A stretch of DNA of 64,000 nt from Lentilitoribacter sp. Alg239-R112 (lineage in GTDB: Bacteria > Pseudomonadota > Alphaproteobacteria > Rhizobiales > Rhizobiaceae): contig NZ_LS999835.1 in assembly GCF_900537175.1 (NCBI RefSeq), positions 316,001 through 380,000 of the forward strand. The letters are read 5' to 3'. The notes beneath the pieces are model-generated. The model made no database searches, had not been told where the DNA came from, and saw only the letters and a list, made by a program, of their open reading frames with translations. This document shows positions 1-7,274 of this stretch, piece by piece (position 1 is the stretch's first letter; each line of letters starts with the position of its first letter). A program made the position numbers and the translations under genes.

Positions 1-633
1 CTTGCAAAAGCAGAAAGAGGTCGCGTTGAAGTCGATGGGCAAGATGTTACCAGTTGGCCAGTTCATAAACGCTCGGCAATGTTATCGCGGGTATTCCAAG
101 ACCCAAAGATGGGAACTTGCGAGGATTTATCGATATTGGAAAACTTTGCATTAGCCTATGGCCGTACAAACCACCGCGGTATGCGGTTTGCTGTGACGCC
201 ACAGATGCGTGATGAAACGGTTGAAAAGGTCAAAGTGCTTGGTCTCGGGCTTGAAGATCGCCTTAATGATAAAGTTGGCCTGCTCTCCGGCGGACAGCGG
301 CAAGCGGTTAGTCTATTGATGGCGGCTACAGGTGATACAAAAGTTCTATTATTGGATGAACATACTGCGGCACTTGATCCCAAAACAGCTGACTTTGTGT
401 TGGATTTAACCCGTACCATTATTCATGATCTGGAATTAACAGCAGTTATGGTGACCCATTCCATGGCACAGGCATTGAACACGGGTGAACGTACGGTGAT
501 GTTCCACCAGGGGAAAATTATTTTTGATATTGCCGGAGTCGAACGAGACAAACTTGAAGTTAAGGACTTACTTGATTTGTTCCGAAAACAGCAGGGCGAA
601 GAACTCGCTGATGACTCACTTTTACTGGATTGA
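1..633 (+). CDS. ABC transporter ATP-binding protein, 3' part (5' end outside window)
   Basis: The reading frame is open from the first base, so the gene starts upstream of the window and the Walker A segment is missing. What remains is the C-terminal part of an ABC ATPase: the Q-loop region (VFQDPKMGTCEDLSI), the signature LSGGQRQ, a Walker B motif (VLLLDEHTAALDP) and the switch histidine in VMVTHS. The HTAALDPKTA stretch and the GEELADDSLLLD tail resemble the uncharacterised COG1101 family of ATPases, which pair with TrpX-like binding proteins; this family call is from memory of the motifs. The protein would power import from the cytoplasmic side of the membrane. The substrate cannot be told without the missing permease and binding protein. 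The gap to the next gene is 45 bases, so it may be co-transcribed with the two AhpD-like genes. Confidence 0.88.
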   Translation, partial: LAKAERGRVEVDGQDVTSWPVHKRSAMLSRVFQDPKMGTCEDLSILENFALAYGRTNHRGMRFAVTPQMRDETVEKVKVLGLGLEDRLNDKVGLLSGGQRQAVSLLMAATGDTKVLLLDEHTAALDPKTADFVLDLTRTIIHDLELTAVMVTHSMAQALNTGERTVMFHQGKIIFDIAGVERDKLEVKDLLDLFRKQQGEELADDSLLLD

Positions 634-678
634 ACCAAAAGACCGAGAAAACAACAAGATTTTAAAAGGAACCCACTC

Positions 679-1287
679 ATGCCTTGGATTGATACCATTC
701 CCTACGATGAGGCCGATGCAAAACTAAAACGGCTATATGATCGGGTTAAAGGGCCAGATAATAATGTCGATAACATCATGATGATGCATAGTTTGCGTCC
801 GCATTCGATGGAAGGGCATATGGCTATTTATAAATATGTTCTCCACCATTCAGGTAATACAATACCGAAGTGGTTTCTGGAATGCCTCGGGGTTTGGGTA
901 TCCTTTCTGAATGAATGCGATTATTGCGTTGAGCATCACTTTGGTGGCCTTAAACGATTGTTGAACGATGATGCAAAGTCTGCTGGTATTCGAGCGGCAA
1001 TTGAAGCCCGTACCATTGATCAGGCACCTCTTGATAAGGCCCAGAAAGTGGCAATGGAATATGCTCGCCAACTAACTCGTGATGCAGGCGGTATGAATGA
1101 AAACATCATCCACCGTCTCCGTGAAGTTGGGTATAGTGACGGCGAAATTCTCGAAATTAATCAGGTGAGTGCTTATTTTGGCTATGCCAATCGCACTGTT
1201 TTGGGACTGGGCTGTTCAACCAAGGGCGACATAATCGGTTTGTCGCCTAATAATTCCAACGATCCGGATGATTGGAACCATAGCTGA
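679..1287 (+). CDS. AhpD-like (carboxymuconolactone decarboxylase superfamily) peroxidase-related protein, copy 1
   Basis: A 202-residue cytoplasmic protein. It carries the AhpD-type redox motif CDYCVEHH (CxxCxxxH), preceded by a helix ending in WVSFLNE, and the C-terminal block GEILEINQVSAYFGYANRTVLGLG that marks the peroxidase-related enzymes of the AhpD/CMD superfamily. Family members reduce peroxides through the CxxC pair, but the substrate of this branch is not established. The ATG has a good Shine-Dalgarno sequence (AAAAGGA). It lies 33 bases before a paralogue with the same layout, so the two probably form one transcript, perhaps with the ABC ATPase gene upstream. Superfamily is certain; a role in peroxide detoxification is inferred. 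Confidence 0.87.
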   Translation: MPWIDTIPYDEADAKLKRLYDRVKGPDNNVDNIMMMHSLRPHSMEGHMAIYKYVLHHSGNTIPKWFLECLGVWVSFLNECDYCVEHHFGGLKRLLNDDAKSAGIRAAIEARTIDQAPLDKAQKVAMEYARQLTRDAGGMNENIIHRLREVGYSDGEILEINQVSAYFGYANRTVLGLGCSTKGDIIGLSPNNSNDPDDWNHS

Positions 1288-1320
1288 TTTTGCGCCTTTT
1301 TCGTACAAGGAAACCAGATA

Positions 1321-1887
1321 TTGACTTGGATAAAATATATTCCCTTTGAGGAGGCTACTGGTCGGCTTAAAGCTATTTATGATAAATACAAACGTGCAAA
1401 TGATACGATTGCAAATATCATTACAGCGCATTCGATACGACCCCATATGCTTGAAGGCCACATGGCATTCTACCGCTCGGTGATCGGACATGGCTCAAAT
1501 GAATTACCTTTGTGGTTTCTTGAAGCTGTTGGCGTTTATGTCAGCGCGATAAATAAATGCGGATATTGTATTGAGCATCATAGTCATTTTGGCGGCCTAG
1601 CCTATGATGGGACGGCTGAGAACTGGGCAAATATGACAGAAACATTACTGGATGATTGCCCAGAGAAGGCATTTGATGGCAAATACCTTGTGCTGTTGGG
1701 CTATGCAAAAGCACTGACTGTTGATCCATCTTTACTGAACGAAAACGATATCGCTAATCTCAGAGCTGCTGGTGCTGATGATGGCGAAATTCTGGAAGTA
1801 AATCAGGTCACCGGTTATTTTTCCTATGCCAATCGCACCGTTTTGGGGTTGGGTATTACGCTAGCTAACGAAGTACACGCTCATTGA
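1321..1887 (+). CDS. AhpD-like (carboxymuconolactone decarboxylase superfamily) peroxidase-related protein, copy 2
   Basis: A 188-residue paralogue of the preceding gene. It shares the N-terminal SIRPHMLEGHMAFY block, the redox motif CGYCIEHH and the C-terminal GEILEVNQVTGYFSYANRTV block, and is missing only the short charged tail of copy 1. The start is TTG, preceded by AAGGAA at suitable spacing. The tandem pair looks like an old duplication, because the two copies differ at many positions while the motif residues are kept. It converges on the reductive-dehalogenase-like gene with a 67-base gap. The precise reaction is unknown; the superfamily assignment is firm. Confidence 0.86.
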   Translation: MTWIKYIPFEEATGRLKAIYDKYKRANDTIANIITAHSIRPHMLEGHMAFYRSVIGHGSNELPLWFLEAVGVYVSAINKCGYCIEHHSHFGGLAYDGTAENWANMTETLLDDCPEKAFDGKYLVLLGYAKALTVDPSLLNENDIANLRAAGADDGEILEVNQVTGYFSYANRTVLGLGITLANEVHAH

Positions 1888-1954
1888 TTTTATGTAAGGG
1901 TTTAAAGAGAATTTCATAAATAAATCAATAGATTATAAGCAAGTCAGTTATTGC

Positions 1955-4900
1955 TCAAAGGTCGATTTCTATAGTGGTATCTGCTTTGGCCGCACGAGAT
2001 TGACATAAAATAATAGCGTCTTTTCGTTGTTTTTTTGACAGTACAAAATCTCTGTGCTCGACCTCTCCACTAATCAGGCCACATTTACAAACACCGCAAA
2101 TTCCGTCTGAACATTTCACATCCACATTTATGCCGTTCTGAGCAAGAATATCTGTTACAGATTTATCCGTCGGAATATCAAGTTCTCGCCCACTTTTTGC
2201 TAATTTTACCTTGAATGGATAGTTCTCATATTCTGGTAATTCGGGGACATTGAAATATTCAATATGCTGTTCTTCTTCATTAAAGCCAGCACGTTCTGCC
2301 GCCTCTATGACGGACTTCATATAAGGCTCAGGCCCGCAAGTATACACATGATCACCGGTTTGGTATCCACCCAAAATTTCATTCAGGTCTGCGCGAGTAT
2401 GTTCGTCGCTAAAGTGCAGTTTCACTTTCTCGTGCCAAGGAAATTGTGCAAGGTCTTCTAAGAAGCCAGCATTTGCGCGAGATGAACATGAATAATGCAC
2501 AGCGAAGTTTGCCCCAATGGTATGTAGACGATGAGCCATTGCGATCATCGGCGTGATGCCAATGCCGCCGCCCATTAAGAATGTTTTTCGAGCTGTTTCA
2601 TCAAGTGGAAAATGGTTGATGGGTTTTGAGATAAATATCTTGCGTCCTTTGGTGAAAATACGATGTAAAAGCTGTGAGCCACCTCGACCCTGGTCTTCTC
2701 GCAACACGCCAATTTGGTATTTGCTTCTATCAGTTGGGTCGCCCGACATGGAATATTGGCGCAGGAACTCTGGTGCGACCACGATGTCCAGATGTGCGCC
2801 TGCTTGCCATTCCGGAAGCGGTGATCCATCCAATGTTGAAAATTCGTACTTGGTGATACCTTGGCTCATTTGTACGGCTTTTGTGATCTCCACTCGGATT
2901 ACCGGTGCGTCCCCCTCAATTTTATATTCATGTGCCAAACCATACGTATCGCCTTGCGCAAGGCGCGTTTTATACTGCTTGGCGGTAATCATGGCTTGAT
3001 AGGCTTCTATCCCCTTTTCTCGATCCATTGGAAACGGAAATGGCCAAGGATGAGGGGCAAGATTAGCAGGATAGACTGCCAGTGTTTGATCTTTGAACTT
3101 GAGATCCAGATTCTTTTGAAGATCGCGCTCATTTACCTGATGTCGGGTGGGGCGATAGGCGCCATCATCCTGAATTTCGAGATCCCACCACCATTTTTTG
3201 ATTACATTGCGTTCACCATTACCCACGGCATCATCCAATTTTGCAAGCATGGGTGCAGCTTTTGGAATGTTCATTGCGGCCCAACGAAACGGAGCTTCAG
3301 CAAAAATACCTTCGAGGTTCCAGGGGCAGGTTTTCATGCAACGACCGCACATTGCCCCACCTAGGTTTGTGATGCGATAGGTCGTGCATTTTTGGCTATC
3401 GGATTTCCAAGTTTCATAACCATTGAACATCAATTTTGGCCCAGCGGTAATGGCCCCAGACGGGCATTCGCGCGCGCATTTGTTGCAGCTTTCGCAGAAC
3501 TGTTGCAACCCAAATGAAATTGGTTTGTCATGCGTCATTGGCATATTGGTGGTAACAACGCCTGACTTCAAACGTGGGCCAAGGAATGGATTGAGAATAA
3601 CTTCGCCAATCCGGCTAACTTCGCCAAGGCCGGAGAGTAGCAAAAGCGGCGGTTGGAGCACCTCTCCGTCCATAACTGTATGCGCTTTTGCTTTATAACC
3701 AAGGCGTCGAATTTGCTTGGCAACAATGCTGCCCAAAATAGAAAAACGCAAATAGGCACGCATTGATTGAGATACAGCGATCCAGTCATCTCCTGAGGCG
3801 CCCTCCATGGTCTCGTAGCCTTGATCAATAACCATTGAAATGGCTTGATCATGTGGTGGGGTGATTGGTTCACCCGTGGCATCGTGTGAATACCAGGTCC
3901 ATTCAGGACATCGCGAAATCCCTGTTGCATCAACACCTAAGAAATACGACATAGCTTTAATGTTTTCAGCATTGCGCAATGCATTGGCGGTTTCATTTGT
4001 TTGGGTGGGATTAGGTCGCCCGTCCTGAAGCAAAACAAACGCACCAAGTGCTCGCCGTTGTGCCATCGAGGGGGCTGATTTTCGCACATATTGCCCGTTG
4101 CGTGACGCGTTTTGATTGCGTTTTCCCATGTCGCCAAATAACGAGCGCGCAAACATATCGGTGCGTTTCGGGACGCGAGGAACACGGCTTTCGTCGATGT
4201 AGGTCGTAGGGTGTTCAACCCGCTTTAGCGTTTCAAATGGATGCGCACCATCCACAAAACGCCGTTTTGCATAGGGGTCAATATTTCGGGCGCTTTTGGC
4301 GGTGCCTACCCCCCATTGCCACGCAAAGCCATGTGTTTTGGATCTCGGTTGATCCTTTAAAGGGACCAGAGGTTTATCATGAGAAAACTCAAATTCTGTT
4401 GTTACCACTGCAATGGAAAAGTCTTGACCTAAATAGGGATTAACCAGTTCATCACCTTCAATTGTTGCAAGCCCTGAAGCGGCGGCTAAATGATGAAGAT
4501 CTATATCTGTTGTTGTATGGCTGTGCGCGCGCGCATCATAACCCAATAAGCGGATATATTGCGCAAGTACAACCGCAAGTTCCATGGCGCGCAATGCTGA
4601 ACGTGCTGGCCCTGCGCCCTTCAACCATGTGTTTCCCGGTTCCTCATCGCGAACTTCACGCGGATGTTCGACAACAAAAACAAGTGCATGTTTGTGACTA
4701 TCCATGCTTTTTGGTGGTGCATTCATCGCATCACGTAGGTCTGCCATAATGACATCAATACCCGATGCCAGAGACTTCGTTTGATCTGTACGTAATTTCT
4801 GCGCTAGAGCATCTATATCGGGATTGTGACACGAATTTTTCAACATCATTTGAGGTGTGAAAGCGCAAGTCGCAGACATCGCTACATCTGAAAAATATCC

Positions 4901-5170
4901 AAATGCTTTGAGATGATTGGCACGTTCATCAAGATCGTCGGGAACGGTCGCCTGGGCTTTGTTTATCAAGCCATCGCGAATGGCATCCAGCATGGCTTGC
5001 GCCTCGCCCATAGCATTGACAATATTTTCCGGATTTTTTTCATCCAGAAAGCGCATTTGCTCGAATTTGGGAAGGTTGGCTATGTTCGAAATATTGTTGG
5101 TACGTGATAGGCGCTCCAATGGGTAGGGGCCAAGGTGTACAGGACGTTTTTTATCAGAAAAATATTTCAA
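1955..5170 (-). CDS. Self-sufficient reductive-dehalogenase-like protein (RdhA domain fused to flavin/NAD/[2Fe-2S] reductase)
   Basis: A 1071-residue fusion. Residues 1 to about 550 are a corrinoid-binding reductive dehalogenase (RdhA) region starting with HLGPYPLERL. Two [4Fe-4S] sets follow: C559, C562, C565, C569 and C595, C608, C611, C615. From about 755 comes a phthalate-dioxygenase-reductase-type module: flavin motif RQYS (804-807), GGGIGITP (867-874), CGPEPYM (945-951), and a plant-type [2Fe-2S] site with C1020, C1025, C1028 and C1056. There is no twin-arginine signal and no RdhB anchor, so it is probably cytoplasmic. This is the architecture of BhbA of Comamonas sp. 7D-2, an NADPH-dependent debrominase of 3,5-dibromo-4-hydroxybenzoate; NpRdhA of Nitratireductor pacificus is a related catabolic enzyme. 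Expected reaction: reductive replacement of aromatic halogen by hydrogen, using NAD(P)H. The start is TTG with AGAGGA upstream. Tyr427 and Lys493/Lys495 are my guesses for catalytic residues. Substrate unproven. Confidence 0.9.
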   Translation of the reverse strand: MKYFSDKKRPVHLGPYPLERLSRTNNISNIANLPKFEQMRFLDEKNPENIVNAMGEAQAMLDAIRDGLINKAQATVPDDLDERANHLKAFGYFSDVAMSATCAFTPQMMLKNSCHNPDIDALAQKLRTDQTKSLASGIDVIMADLRDAMNAPPKSMDSHKHALVFVVEHPREVRDEEPGNTWLKGAGPARSALRAMELAVVLAQYIRLLGYDARAHSHTTTDIDLHHLAAASGLATIEGDELVNPYLGQDFSIAVVTTEFEFSHDKPLVPLKDQPRSKTHGFAWQWGVGTAKSARNIDPYAKRRFVDGAHPFETLKRVEHPTTYIDESRVPRVPKRTDMFARSLFGDMGKRNQNASRNGQYVRKSAPSMAQRRALGAFVLLQDGRPNPTQTNETANALRNAENIKAMSYFLGVDATGISRCPEWTWYSHDATGEPITPPHDQAISMVIDQGYETMEGASGDDWIAVSQSMRAYLRFSILGSIVAKQIRRLGYKAKAHTVMDGEVLQPPLLLLSGLGEVSRIGEVILNPFLGPRLKSGVVTTNMPMTHDKPISFGLQQFCESCNKCARECPSGAITAGPKLMFNGYETWKSDSQKCTTYRITNLGGAMCGRCMKTCPWNLEGIFAEAPFRWAAMNIPKAAPMLAKLDDAVGNGERNVIKKWWWDLEIQDDGAYRPTRHQVNERDLQKNLDLKFKDQTLAVYPANLAPHPWPFPFPMDREKGIEAYQAMITAKQYKTRLAQGDTYGLAHEYKIEGDAPVIRVEITKAVQMSQGITKYEFSTLDGSPLPEWQAGAHLDIVVAPEFLRQYSMSGDPTDRSKYQIGVLREDQGRGGSQLLHRIFTKGRKIFISKPINHFPLDETARKTFLMGGGIGITPMIAMAHRLHTIGANFAVHYSCSSRANAGFLEDLAQFPWHEKVKLHFSDEHTRADLNEILGGYQTGDHVYTCGPEPYMKSVIEAAERAGFNEEEQHIEYFNVPELPEYENYPFKVKLAKSGRELDIPTDKSVTDILAQNGINVDVKCSDGICGVCKCGLISGEVEHRDFVLSKKQRKDAIILCQSRAAKADTTIEIDL

Positions 5171-5198
5171 GTTCCAAATTCCTCTAGATGCTAATCAG

Positions 5199-5648
5199 TT
5201 ACAGACGCATCAGATTAACGTTTTCACCTTCTGTCATTTTGTCGATTGCCGCCATCAATATGTCAAAGGTTTCTGGGTCAAGTTTATCTGTAAAATGCCC
5301 GTTTAGTTCTCGGACCAATACATGGCATGTTTTCATTTTTTCAATGCCTAACTCTGTAAGTGTAACTTCAGTGAGCCGTTTGTCACCTTCAATACCGCTT
5401 CGTTCCACATATCCGCGTTTTTCCATATCCTTTAACAGACGCGATATGGCGGGCCTTGCTATGCATATATATTCGGCAAGGCCTGAAGGTGTGTTTACAT
5501 TTTCCATGCCTGCTCCGCGCAATACACACCACATTAAACGGGTAACACCATGTTGTGACAATTGTTTTTCAAGCCTTGCTTCCATAATTCGGGCTAAAAG
5601 TGTGACTTTAAAACCAACGCGATTATGCAATGTGAATTCTTCAGACAA
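5199..5648 (-). CDS. MarR-family transcriptional regulator
   Basis: A 149-residue winged-helix protein. The recognition-helix and wing region (ARPAISRLLKDMEKRGYVER, then GDKRLTEVTLTELG) is typical of MarR proteins, which bind palindromes as dimers and are usually released by small aromatic or carboxylic ligands. The start is TTG, placed 6 bases after GGAGGG. The stop lies 28 bases before the dehalogenase-like gene on the same strand, so marR and rdhA form a likely operon, while the TRAP operon diverges. A 26-base palindrome in the shared upstream region is the obvious operator candidate. Control of both operons by this protein is inferred from position. Confidence 0.9.
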   Translation of the reverse strand: MSEEFTLHNRVGFKVTLLARIMEARLEKQLSQHGVTRLMWCVLRGAGMENVNTPSGLAEYICIARPAISRLLKDMEKRGYVERSGIEGDKRLTEVTLTELGIEKMKTCHVLVRELNGHFTDKLDPETFDILMAAIDKMTEGENVNLMRL

Positions 5649-5669
5649 TACAGCCCTCCAGCAAATTAG

Positions 5670-5699
5670 TTGACTTACACCATAGCCTATAGTTTTATA
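5670..5699 (+). promoter_or_regulatory. Candidate sigma70 promoter of the TRAP operon
   Basis: TTGACT is followed after 18 bases by TTTATA, a fair match to the -35 and -10 consensus. The expected start of transcription would fall inside the palindrome just downstream. The minus-strand promoter of marR must lie in the same short region, where TATAAA-like stretches are also present. Predicted by eye only. Confidence 0.4.
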
Positions 5700-5702
5700 T
5701 AG

Positions 5703-5728
5703 TTAACATAGATAATTATCTTAGTTAA
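5703..5728. promoter_or_regulatory. Palindromic operator candidate between marR and the TRAP operon
   Basis: A 26-base near-perfect palindrome with outer arms TTAAC/GTTAA and core GATAATTATC; only two base pairs are mismatched. It sits between the divergent marR-rdhA and TRAP operons, just downstream of the plus-strand -10 candidate. That is where a MarR dimer would block transcription. The size suits MarR sites; binding itself is inferred. Confidence 0.6.
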
Positions 5729-5759
5729 GCGTTATTACGCACATTTGGAGGGAGAAAAT

Positions 5760-6779
5760 ATGCGACAGGAATTTAAAGGATTACGCAGTTTTGCAATTTC
5801 AGCTATATCGATGGCTGGTATCATTACAGGTGTTACATTTGCGAATGCAGCTGAGTTAAAAGTTGCTCATTTTATGCCGGCGACGCACCCAATGGACAAA
5901 GGTGTTATGACGCCATTAGCGGAACAATTGAATGAGGCAACAAACGGTGAGCTAACGATCCGAATTTTCCCGTCTGGTGAACTCGGAAAGGGACCAGCCC
6001 AACAATATAAACGTGTTGTGACAGGGGTAGCCGATATTGTTTTTGGTATACCTGAATATACGCCGAAGCGATTTAGTAAAACAGCGATGGTGCATTTACC
6101 TGGATTATTTCCAGGTGGTGAGGCAGCGACCAATGCACTTTGGGACAATATCGATCTTCTTGCAGATGAATACGAAAAAACAAAGCTGCTCGGTTTGTGG
6201 GCAAACAACCCATCTGTATTAATTACGCGCGATAGGGCTGTGCGTACAGTTGCAGACATGCAAGGAATGAAAATTCGAACGCCAAACCCTGTCATGGCAG
6301 ATTTAGTGAAAGCATGGGGTGGTATTCCCGTCTCAATGCCAACAATCGACACATATAACGCGATGAATACGGGTGTCATTGATGCTGTGATGATTGGCCC
6401 ATCAGGCATTCGTTCCTACAAACTTAATGAAACTGCAAAATATGTCACAACCAATATCCCCTCAGCGCTCGATAGTTTTTACCTGTTGATGAATAAATCA
6501 AGCTGGGAAAACCTGAGTGATGAACACAAAGCTGCGTTGGATGGTCTTACAGGTCGAGAATTAAGCTTACGTGGTGCAAAATCTTTCTTTGAAGCTGGAC
6601 AAGCAGGTCTAAAATTGGCGCAAGAAACTGGTTTGGAGCTAATTGAGATCGACGCAGAAGCAGACAAAGAATTCCGAACACAAATGCAAAAAGCATTGGA
6701 TGCATTTGTCGCCAACGTCGGTAGTGAGAAGAATATTGACGCAAGTGCATTAGTTGATGCATTGGCGGGCAAATCATAA
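5760..6779 (+). CDS. TRAP transporter substrate-binding protein (DctP family)
   Basis: A 339-residue periplasmic protein with a signal peptide (hydrophobic stretch, then probable cleavage after ANA at residues 28-30). The body is of the DctP type, with the block GMKIRTPN. Arg173 in this block corresponds to the arginine that clamps the substrate carboxylate in TRAP binding proteins, so a carboxylated ligand is expected. I place the start at the ATG that follows GGAGGGAG; an in-frame TTG 15 bases upstream lies within that Shine-Dalgarno sequence and is unlikely. It is the first gene of a P-Q-M operon divergent from marR-rdhA. A halogenated organic acid is the inferred ligand from context only. 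Confidence 0.93.
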   Translation: MRQEFKGLRSFAISAISMAGIITGVTFANAAELKVAHFMPATHPMDKGVMTPLAEQLNEATNGELTIRIFPSGELGKGPAQQYKRVVTGVADIVFGIPEYTPKRFSKTAMVHLPGLFPGGEAATNALWDNIDLLADEYEKTKLLGLWANNPSVLITRDRAVRTVADMQGMKIRTPNPVMADLVKAWGGIPVSMPTIDTYNAMNTGVIDAVMIGPSGIRSYKLNETAKYVTTNIPSALDSFYLLMNKSSWENLSDEHKAALDGLTGRELSLRGAKSFFEAGQAGLKLAQETGLELIEIDAEADKEFRTQMQKALDAFVANVGSEKNIDASALVDALAGKS

Positions 6780-7274
6780 GTGTCCGGTGAAAAATTAAGT
6801 TCAGCTGCTGAAGGAGTGGCTGGCTGGCGCAACTGGATCGAGGTGCCGTTGGTAATCGGCGGTGCCTTGATTGTATTTGGGCTTATGGGGCTATCCGTGA
6901 CAGATGCACTTTTGCGATCATTTCTCAACATGCCCATCTTCGGTGCGAATGATTACGCCCAAATACTTTTATCCTTTTTGGTTTCCATTAGTTTACCGCT
7001 GTGTGTCTTAGCTGGCCGACTAATTGCAATAGATACATTAAAAGCGATGGCCCCCGCAAAACTGCAAAAAACCTTGGACTGGATTATATCAATTTGCGGC
7101 TTCACGATGCTTAGTTATCTTGCGTGGCGTGCATTTTCCAATGCATTGGATGCCGCTGACTTTGGTGAAGCAACGCTCTTATTGCAGCTGCCCTTCGGTC
7201 CATCCTATTACGCTGTAGCAATTGGCTGCACTTTTGCAGCACTTATGCTTTTGCTAGAGAGATTATTGCCATGA
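6780..7274 (+). CDS. TRAP transporter small permease subunit (DctQ family)
   Basis: A 164-residue inner-membrane protein with four hydrophobic segments and the length usual for DctQ. It begins with GTG directly after the stop of the binding-protein gene, with no clear ribosome site of its own, which points to translational coupling. Its stop overlaps the start of the large permease gene (ATGA). DctQ supports DctM in sodium-driven secondary uptake. Sequence alone is weak for this family; position between P and M genes makes the call secure. Confidence 0.9.
   Translation: MSGEKLSSAAEGVAGWRNWIEVPLVIGGALIVFGLMGLSVTDALLRSFLNMPIFGANDYAQILLSFLVSISLPLCVLAGRLIAIDTLKAMAPAKLQKTLDWIISICGFTMLSYLAWRAFSNALDAADFGEATLLLQLPFGPSYYAVAIGCTFAALMLLLERLLP

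Noticed and set aside
5745..5759. TTG upstream of the TRAP binding-protein ATG as start
   Set aside because: It overlaps the GGAGGGAG ribosome site, which is correctly spaced for the ATG at 5760.
5649..5759. Cobalamin riboswitch controlling the reductive-dehalogenase-like gene
   Set aside because: The leader is far too short for that element and no B12-box sequence is visible.
5867..6409. A 180-codon open frame antisense to the TRAP binding-protein gene
   Set aside because: It is the shadow of a well-supported gene, has no family motif and no ribosome site of note.
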